Positions 1 through 5,144 of a stretch of DNA of 13,024 nucleotides are shown here, one piece after another. The notes under the pieces were generated by a model, which made no database searches, was not told the origin of the DNA, and saw nothing but the letters and a program-made list of their open reading frames with translations. Origin of the DNA: Candidatus Poribacteria bacterium (lineage in GTDB: Bacteria > Poribacteria > DTPJ01 > WJIO01); assembly GCA_014730235.1 (NCBI GenBank), contig WJIO01000068.1, positions 1 through 13,024 of the forward strand. The letters are read 5' to 3'. How positions within the stretch are numbered: position 1 is the stretch's first letter; the number at the start of each line of letters is the position of its first letter. The position numbers and the translations under genes were made by a program.

Positions 1-741
1 ATGTTAAAAAGACTGACGATATACACAGTTTTTGTTTTATCAATTTTGATGATATTATGTTATGGAGCTTATGCAAAATGGGATAAATCACGAATGAGTG
101 ATCCTGCCGATATGGAAGGTCATCTGAAGAGTATATTCTTCTTTGATGAGAAAAATGGCTGGGCTGCTGGTTCCAACAGCACAATTGTAGCAACTACTAA
201 TGGAGGTTCTACGTGGAAACCTATATCCGGTGGAACTGGTGCTGCTGAAATAGGCGGCGGTTCACCAGGGTTCTGGGATGTTCATTTCCTTACAACTAGA
301 AAAGGTTGGGCAGTAGGTGAAAGCGGCACTATAAAAATGACGGAAGATGGTGGGAAAAACTGGGTAACACAAGGTGAAGGCCTTACTGACAGTAACCTGG
401 GAAGCCTTGATTTTGTTGATGAAAACCACGGCTGGGCTGTTGGTGAAGGTGGCGTTATCCTGGCGACTACTGACGGTGGGAAAACCTGGAATCTTCAGGG
501 GCAGGAATTGAAAACCGAAGACTGGCTTCATGGCGTTGATTTTTATTCAAAAGATGAAGGTATTATTGCCGGAGAGTATGGAACTGTTTTACATACAAAA
601 GACGGCGGAAAGACATGGACTGTTGCTACCAGTGGAAAAATGCAGGGAGCGTTAAAAGATTCGTTCTACGATGCAGCTTTTCCAAATGCTAAAACAGCTT
701 TTGTCGCGGGTGAATGGGGCACCATTCTAAAGAATAAGTAG
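1..741 (+). CDS. Exported Ycf48-like (BNR-type) beta-propeller protein
   Basis: This 246-residue protein has a classic N-terminal signal sequence: Lys/Arg at 3-5, a hydrophobic core at about 6-20, and a likely cleavage after AYA near residue 25. The mature part is a run of about 30-residue repeats with the pattern D/F..-GWAxGxxGTI-xxTxDGGKTW. Four are full repeats (starting near residues 46, 93, 137 and 180) and a fifth, incomplete one ends the protein (GEWGTIL). This is the Ycf48/photosystem-II-assembly-factor-like repeat, which in non-phototrophs occurs in many secreted proteins of unknown role. Known Ycf48 propellers have seven blades, so this protein is short and may need to oligomerise or may not close a ring. 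The window starts on the ATG, so its RBS and promoter cannot be seen. The export and repeat-fold calls are firm; the function is unknown. Confidence 0.85.
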   Translation: MLKRLTIYTVFVLSILMILCYGAYAKWDKSRMSDPADMEGHLKSIFFFDEKNGWAAGSNSTIVATTNGGSTWKPISGGTGAAEIGGGSPGFWDVHFLTTRKGWAVGESGTIKMTEDGGKNWVTQGEGLTDSNLGSLDFVDENHGWAVGEGGVILATTDGGKTWNLQGQELKTEDWLHGVDFYSKDEGIIAGEYGTVLHTKDGGKTWTVATSGKMQGALKDSFYDAAFPNAKTAFVAGEWGTILKNK

Positions 742-763
742 TAATAGCATTATATTATATTTT

Positions 764-804
764 TTAAGGGCGTATATATTTTATATATACGCCCTTAATA
801 TTTT
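764..804 (+). terminator. Intrinsic terminator after the Ycf48-like gene
   Basis: A perfect 16-bp inverted repeat (764-779 with 783-798, 3-nt loop) begins 22 nt after the stop codon and is followed by a T-rich stretch (TATTTT). Its GC core is GGGCG/CGCCC. The T-rich side faces the plus strand, so it should end transcription of the gene at 1-741. Confidence 0.75.
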
Positions 805-808
805 GGGT

Positions 809-922
809 TCTTCCGGGTTTAGTGTGTTAAAGATAAGAAATTTCTATATGCTGTCATTCCTGCGAAAGCAGGAATGACAAGCTGAGAGAATTTTTAATTA
901 TAACCACACTGAACCCGGAAGA
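809..922. repeat. Large imperfect palindromic element (REP/MITE-like), copy 1
   Basis: The two outer arms (809-826 and 905-922) are reverse complements over 18 bases with one difference. The centre (853-878) is a hairpin, GTCATTCCTGC-GAAA-GCAGGAATGAC. The stretches between arms and centre are also imperfect reverse complements of each other, so the whole 114 bp folds back on itself. It lies between the convergent ends of the genes at 1-741 and 942-1751 and encodes nothing. A diverged relative is at 11581-11648. Similar CATTCCTGC...GCAGGAATG hairpins are common as dispersed repeats in bacterial genomes. Confidence 0.8.
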
Positions 923-941
923 GTCATATTTTGTCGAAACT

Positions 942-1751
942 CTATATAAAAAAGTATTTTATGATAAATGAAATAAAAATTGAGATTGATATAAACAGAA
1001 CCAAACTATCGGATAATTTAAAATAATAATTATATAAGTTACTTCTTAAATGACCGTTATAACATCTGGATTCTATTCCTATTAGCAATTGATCTGATTT
1101 CTGAATTGAATTTCTCACCAGTATAATTAATAGATTTATCAGTAGATTGGGTTCTCTTATGAATTTTCTTCTCCAGGTTTTTCTGCCTTTCATATTCTGA
1201 ATAATAATCAGTCTATTTAATTCATTATATAATTCAGGAACAAAATACATTACAAACATAGTAATTAAAGGTAGCTGTTCTGTATTTATACCTATTATTT
1301 TAAAAGGCTTTGTTAGTCTGGATATAGCATCGGCCAGACATATGGGTATAGTTGTGTAGGTAAGAATAAATGCACTTAAAACTATAAGAAGAAACCTGAA
1401 TCCTACGAGTATTCCTTTTTGCAGTCCATTCCAGGTCATTTTTATGGGCCCCAGAGCCAAAAAAGCTCCGGCTTTATTTTCTTCAAATAATAAATGCAGT
1501 AAAAATAAAGATACAAGGATCCATAAGAATGGCTTTAAATCTTTTGCTATTGAAATTATAGGCAATTTGGAAAACAAAATAGAGATAAATATAAGTAATG
1601 CTATTAGCAGTAACTCAAGAATATTTCCAGTAATTGATATTGATATTATAAGAAATATTAAAGCTAAAACTTTAGTTCGAGGATCAAGGCGATGTATTAT
1701 CGAATTATGGTGATAATATTTTCCCGGTATAATTCTTTTTAGATTTGACAT
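942..1751 (-). CDS. Energy-coupling factor transporter T-component (EcfT/CbiQ family)
   Basis: This 269-residue integral membrane protein opens with the usual EcfT/CbiQ N-terminus (H..-S.IHRLDPRTKVL at about 15-29). Hydrophobic segments follow at about 27-60, 70-90, 112-135, 160-178 and 246-268. The cytoplasmic region between the last segments carries the two short Arg-containing coupling motifs that in this family contact the ATPases: a poor one (MKGR, 187-190) and a recognisable one (ESRCY, 227-231). In ECF transporters EcfT couples two ATPases to a substrate-binding S-component for vitamin or metal uptake. No ATPase or S-component gene is in the window, so the substrate is unknown and this is an orphan T gene here. 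I see no Shine-Dalgarno sequence before the ATG, and a terminator sits just upstream. Confidence 0.85.
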   Translation of the reverse strand: MSNLKRIIPGKYYHHNSIIHRLDPRTKVLALIFLIISISITGNILELLLIALLIFISILFSKLPIISIAKDLKPFLWILVSLFLLHLLFEENKAGAFLALGPIKMTWNGLQKGILVGFRFLLIVLSAFILTYTTIPICLADAISRLTKPFKIIGINTEQLPLITMFVMYFVPELYNELNRLIIIQNMKGRKTWRRKFIREPNLLINLLIILVRNSIQKSDQLLIGIESRCYNGHLRSNLYNYYFKLSDSLVLFISISIFISFIIKYFFI

Positions 1752-1758
1752 TTATTAT

Positions 1759-1786
1759 AAAAAAACGGGTACGCATAAACGCACCC
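1759..1786 (-). terminator. Intrinsic terminator after the lytic transglycosylase gene
   Basis: Read on the minus strand this is a GGGTGCG/CGTACCC stem (1767-1786) containing a G-U pair and a short loop, followed by seven T's (1759-1765). The G-U pair is possible only in minus-strand RNA, which fixes the direction. It lies downstream of the gene at 1824-2990 and ends only 7 nt before the start codon of the EcfT gene. Confidence 0.65.
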
Positions 1787-1823
1787 TTAAAATCTGGTAA
1801 TATTTTAACAATATATTGATCAA

Positions 1824-2990
1824 TTATCTGGGTTTATATATTCTAAAAGACTGATTAGGCAAAATACATGACATTTTATCCGGGTCTATATTTTTTCCTC
1901 TATCATCTTTTATGTAGCTAAGGGATTGGCTATATGTAAGTTTATATCTATCCATAATTTGCTCTCTTACTATTTCATAAAAACAATCCCCAGGTTTTAC
2001 TACATAAACTGTATATGGTTTGGGTGCTTTAGTTCCCATTCGTCTTTTAGTATTAGCAATCAAAGCGGTATTTTTAGTGGAGTAAGCATATTTAAGTTCC
2101 AGTGTCCTGGTCAGATCTGAGATAACCCCTCTGGTGAAGTGAACTGTTTCCTGAATATAAGGTAGTCCTTCCCATTTCTTAGTTCTTTCCAATCCTGAAT
2201 TGTAAGCGGCCACTCCTCGCCAGACATTCATTTCCACCGGGCCTCCAAAATGCTTTTTACATTCCATAACATCCCTGTAAATATGTTCAATTCCAGCAGG
2301 TATTAAAATTTTGGGAACAAACCTCGCGTCGAAATCTTTACGTTTATCCTCTGACATGGAGTTTATCTTTGCTGTATAAGCTGATTTTGCATATTTAAGC
2401 TTATTATAAGCAGCTTTTCTTTCTACATAAAGCTTATCCAGAGATTTTCTTATTTTATTTATATTTGTCACATTGGAACTGCTTACGGGTATTCTACATG
2501 TTTCAACTAAATTATGTAAATCCTGACGACCTTCAGCTATTTTACTCCTGTAACTCTGGTAATTATCAATAGCTGAATCCAATTTCATCATCTCAGGGTT
2601 TTTAGCAACTTTTAATCCAAAATCCCTTGCAGTTCCGGGCATTAACTGTTGCAAACCACCTGCTCCTACATTGGATAAGGCATCCCATTCGAATCGGGAT
2701 TCGCTCCATATCTTACAAACTTCTAGCTCAATAAGAAATGGTATATTTTCCAAATAGTTTTTTTGTGGATCTGTGCAGGCTTCAACTATAAGGGGAAAAT
2801 AAGTTTTCATATCTCTGGAAGGAATTGCGTCAATAATATGGGGATAATCTCTTATATCTCTACTAAAACTACCAGGTTTTTGACCAGTTGGCACATTAGC
2901 CGATATTCCATGAAGTCCAAAACCATCTAAAGCTGCTGTTCCCGCAACGGCGATCATTGCTGTCAAAAATTGTCTTCTTCCTTTGTCCAT
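1824..2990 (-). CDS. Tat-exported lytic transglycosylase (SLT domain) with C-terminal LysM-like domain
   Basis: This 388-residue enzyme is predicted to cleave peptidoglycan glycan strands in the periplasm. The N-terminus has a twin-arginine signal (GRRQFL at 4-9, then a hydrophobic stretch to about 21). The SLT (soluble lytic transglycosylase) domain shows ESRF with the probable catalytic Glu97, the GA-GGLQQLMPGTA block (109-121) and AAYNSG (261-266), followed by the W-x-GLPYIQET block (273-282). Between LMPGTA and AAYNSG there are about 140 residues, where family members usually have about 45-50. The extra part (about 140-230) is rich in Lys, Arg, Glu and Ala and looks helical or coiled-coil. 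The C-terminus (about 325-386, YVVKPGD...) resembles LysM, a glycan-binding module. A weak RBS (AGGT) precedes the ATG. The transglycosylase call is firm; the role of the insertion is unknown. Confidence 0.88.
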   Translation of the reverse strand: MDKGRRQFLTAMIAVAGTAALDGFGLHGISANVPTGQKPGSFSRDIRDYPHIIDAIPSRDMKTYFPLIVEACTDPQKNYLENIPFLIELEVCKIWSESRFEWDALSNVGAGGLQQLMPGTARDFGLKVAKNPEMMKLDSAIDNYQSYRSKIAEGRQDLHNLVETCRIPVSSSNVTNINKIRKSLDKLYVERKAAYNKLKYAKSAYTAKINSMSEDKRKDFDARFVPKILIPAGIEHIYRDVMECKKHFGGPVEMNVWRGVAAYNSGLERTKKWEGLPYIQETVHFTRGVISDLTRTLELKYAYSTKNTALIANTKRRMGTKAPKPYTVYVVKPGDCFYEIVREQIMDRYKLTYSQSLSYIKDDRGKNIDPDKMSCILPNQSFRIYKPR

Positions 2991-3455
2991 TTCATTACCT
3001 ATTTTGTGTATAAATGAAAATTTTAGATTATATAATATACATTATAAATAATAGCATATATTATAATTTTTTAAAAGGAAAATAGGAATTTTCGAGGTTA
3101 TTTCAATTTAGTAGATAATTCAGGAACTTCAATTTTCTACAAATGACCAAATTTTTATCAATTATTCGGCAATTATACTGCTGAAGTAAATTTATTTTTG
3201 GCTAAAAGATTTACTTTTTACAGGCATTTGTCGCAATATAAGCCATGATAGAAAAATGGACAGATGTTTCAATTATCAATATTTAAGGGTGTTTGTCAAT
3301 TTTTAAAGATAAAGATATTATAACCGTTGCATTGTAATACATTTACGTATTTGTGTTTTTGGTTGATGCACAAATACAAAAATATCCTTATATATCAACG
3401 TTTTATAGCTTTTTTTCGTCTATATTGAATATCTAGCATGATTCCTGCGTATATA
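2991..3455. other. AT-rich non-coding stretch between divergent genes
   Basis: I find no plausible coding frame; the longest ATG-started frames I read are about 13-17 codons. The left part (3001-3080) is almost pure A/T with several TATAAT-like hexamers and probably holds the promoter of the leftward gene at 1824-2990. Only one inverted repeat in it (3347-3377) stands out. Confidence 0.5.
3347..3377. repeat. Perfect 9-bp inverted repeat
   Basis: GTATTTGTG (3347-3355) and CACAAATAC (3369-3377) are exact reverse complements around a 13-nt spacer. There is no T-run after it in either direction. It lies about 80 bp before the candidate structured RNA and could be an operator or a weak hairpin. 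The function is unknown. Confidence 0.4.
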
Positions 3456-3456
3456 A
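3426..3456 (+). promoter_or_regulatory. Possible promoter for the structured RNA and small membrane protein
   Basis: TTGAAT (near 3426) is followed after 19 nt by TATATAAA, which would start transcription close to 3460, where the RNA fold begins. The spacing is longer than the usual 17 nt, so this is tentative. Confidence 0.25.
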
Positions 3457-3581
3457 AAAGGCAACTTGGAGGATTAGCTGTAGACTCGTGTGAGTTTTTT
3501 TGTTGAAACACATCTTATAGTATCCTTCTGATGTGTCTCCAACCTCCTTCCCTCCCGGATCTCACGCGGGTCTACCCCTTT
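3456..3581 (+). ncRNA. Candidate structured RNA / 5' leader of unknown class
   Basis: A 15-bp stem pairs 3480-3494 with 3561-3575. Two positions are T in the left arm and G in the right arm, so they are G-U pairs in plus-strand RNA but C-A mismatches in minus-strand RNA, which points to a plus-strand transcript. Inside it is a second hairpin: GTTG (3502-3505) with CAAC (3540-3543), a small internal loop, then ACACATC (3508-3514) with GATGTGT (3530-3536), closed by a 15-nt loop. An outer AAAGG/CCTTT pairing (3457-3461 with 3577-3581) is possible. The unpaired GGAGG at 3468-3472 can also pair with CTCC (3537-3540) or CCTCC (3543-3547), allowing an alternative fold or pseudoknot. It ends 17 nt before the ATG at 3599, so it may be a leader that controls that gene, or a separate small RNA. 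I do not recognise the class; 6S, SRP, tmRNA and TPP motifs are absent. Confidence 0.5.
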
Positions 3582-3598
3582 CTTTTCGGATCAAAATC

Positions 3599-3937
3599 AT
3601 GTTTAATATAGAGTTTTCAGATGATATGGAGTTTACAATAGCAAGTTTTACTTATATAATGGCACATGTCGTTGATTATCTTTTTACTATATCAGGAGTT
3701 GAACTTTCCCCTCTCAACGAAGGTAACCTGATTATTCGGAATTACATGAATATGATGGGAATAGAACAGGGACTTCTTTTTTATAAAGGTGTCATGTGTG
3801 CAGGTGTAATACTGGGAATGAAAGCTGTTCAGTTGTCATATAGAAAGCGTAATATTAAATTTAAAGTGCAGTATATATTATATGGTGGGGCTGTAGCTAC
3901 TACATTAGGCGGTACTTTGTGGCTTTTTAAATTATAG
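3599..3937 (+). CDS. Small integral membrane protein, possibly DUF5658-like
   Basis: The open frame runs back to 3533, but its first 22 codons overlap the right half of the long hairpin at 3456-3581 and read as low-quality protein (Pro/Ser/Gly-rich). I therefore place the start at the ATG at 3599, giving 112 residues; another in-frame ATG at 3626 is also possible. The RBS is weak at either. The protein has about three hydrophobic segments: one carrying MAHVVDYLFTISGV, one around GLLFYKGVMCAGVILGM, and one at the C-terminus around YGGAVATTLGGTLWLF. The Asp in the first segment, followed by a Pro-containing loop and a Lys at the start of the second, is reminiscent of DUF5658-type small membrane proteins. 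I am not certain of the family and cannot assign a function. Confidence 0.6.
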   Translation: MFNIEFSDDMEFTIASFTYIMAHVVDYLFTISGVELSPLNEGNLIIRNYMNMMGIEQGLLFYKGVMCAGVILGMKAVQLSYRKRNIKFKVQYILYGGAVATTLGGTLWLFKL

Positions 3938-3970
3938 ATTAGTATATATTTTCTGTATGCGACTTACCTA

Positions 3971-4003
3971 AGAAATGGGCATTTCTATGACATGCCCATT
4001 TCT
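3971..4003. terminator. Hairpin between convergent genes, probable transcription end
   Basis: A perfect 12-bp inverted repeat (AGAAATGGGCAT, 3971-3982, with its reverse complement at 3992-4003; 9-nt loop) lies between the convergent genes ending at 3937 and 4025. Neither side has a clear T-run, so it may be a weak bidirectional terminator or a 3'-end stabiliser. Confidence 0.4.
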
Positions 4004-4024
4004 CCAAAACCATAAAATTTACTT

Positions 4025-5056
4025 TTACTGATTATCTATTTCAACATTTTGTTGTATAATGACTACATTATCAGGGTGAAATTCATTCCATGCGGCTTTA
4101 AAAGAAACTATACCAGCTTTATGTTTGAGGGCTTTTCCTTTTAACAAACCTTTGACGGAAATCCCCGTATTTCGATCCCATATAGATTCGGTCTCTTTGT
4201 CCTTCATTAACTTTTCACTAATAACTACAAATTGCAAAATCTTATCGTCCAATCGTCGAGAAAACATATTAACAGCAGTGCTTTCAGGATCAAATGTTAT
4301 AAGAAGCGGCCAGTTAACCTGATTTATGTTAAGTATAGGGTTATCCAATAAAAACTGGAATGACACTGAATAGGCATTTCCTGATGAAATCCATCCATAT
4401 ACAAAATCCTCCGGGTGCTTATAGAAATTTTTTGTATAATCATCAGTAGTCCTTCTCATATTTAATACTGTTGTTTCGGGGTGCTGATTTTTCCACGCTC
4501 CCCATGTGACCACTTTTGCCGGTATCAATTCAAGCTCAGTACCCTTAAGCTGACCTCTCATAGCTCTACCAAGTATATGGCTCCATAGGGATTTGGTCTC
4601 CTGATCTTGCATAACCAGACTACGGTTCCAAAGCATACCGGAAACACTGAAATTTAAAACCTGTCCATTTACTGCTGAAGCATAAACTATGCCGTTGTGA
4701 CATAGGTGTCACCAAGTTGCAGCTATGGCTACACCGGCGAGATTGTCGTTTATGATCTCGCGACTTGGCCCTGTAAGCATGTTTATGGGATAAGCTCGAG
4801 ATTGACCATCTATAGATACGCCTAAAACCAACTCATTATCATTTACCTGATCCTCTACCTGAGATGCAGTAATCAGGGGAGGCTCAGTAATGGCAGGATA
4901 TGGTGGAACTACCTGTATAGGATTGAATACTAAACCCTCTGCTTCTTCTATTTCTTTTTCTTCAACCATATCATTTTCTGACTGATTTAAGTTTATACAA
5001 CTAACTATGAATAATCCAGCGATAATAAATAAAAAAATCCAGCTTTTTTTGATCAT
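4025..5056 (-). CDS. DUF3179 lipoprotein, predicted selenoprotein (in-frame TGA = Sec116)
   Basis: One reading frame runs from the ATG at 5056 to the TAA at 4025, interrupted only by TGA at 4709-4711. Decoded as selenocysteine, it gives 343 residues. Residues 1-20 are a lipoprotein signal (hydrophobic 6-18, lipobox IVSC, lipidated Cys20), followed by an acidic linker. From about 75 the DUF3179 domain is clear: ELVLGVSIDG..RAYPINMLTGPSREIIND, then AATW-U-HLCHNGIVY. DUF3179 proteins normally read (Y/W)CxLC here, so the TGA replaces the first Cys of the CxxC. The frame continues with the family's next block (VSGMLWNRSLVMQDQET..SLW, 134-158). The C-terminal half (about 250-334) repeats the layout of residues 110-200 but lacks the redox motif. 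A good RBS (AGGAG, 8 nt spacing) precedes the ATG. A redox role outside the cytoplasm is inferred from UxxC; no substrate can be named. A nonsense mutation is the alternative, but the exact Cys position argues against it. Confidence 0.85.
4660..4711 (-). promoter_or_regulatory. Candidate bacterial SECIS element at the Sec codon
   Basis: In the mRNA, 21 nt after the TGA, GCATA pairs with TATGC around a 3-nt loop GTT (4680-4692). A G at the start of a small apical loop, 16-37 nt from the UGA, is the usual bacterial SECIS layout recognised by SelB. Two further A-T pairs across a CG bulge can extend the stem, and a lower stem CCT(AT)GTC/GACAGG (4699-4706 with 4660-4665) is possible. Competing hairpins exist: GTGACA-CCTA-TGTCAC spanning the TGA itself (4697-4712), and CTATGTC/GGCATAG (4687-4705). 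The exact fold is therefore not settled. Confidence 0.5.
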
Positions 5057-5144
5057 TCTTATACTCCTGTAGTAGATTTAGGGTAATATAAATGCTGTCA
5101 ATAATTTCAACAGCAGAAAGCTGGATTATAATTCCCGTTATATT

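Noticed and set aside
3225-3266. CATTTGTC/GACAGATG pairing as a structured RNA
   Set aside because: It is only 8 bp with a G-U pair and a 26-nt loop in AT-rich sequence, so chance is likely.
4637-4711. DUF3179 gene as a pseudogene or frameshifted pair
   Set aside because: The two parts are in the same frame, the codons between them are fully conserved family sequence, and the only stop is TGA at a conserved Cys, so selenocysteine explains it better than decay.
5093-5115. TGCTGT/ACAGCA hairpin between the glycoside hydrolase and DUF3179 genes as a terminator
   Set aside because: Six base pairs, an 11-nt loop and no T-run do not support a terminator; an overlapping TTGACA on the minus strand also lacks a good -10 at 17 nt.
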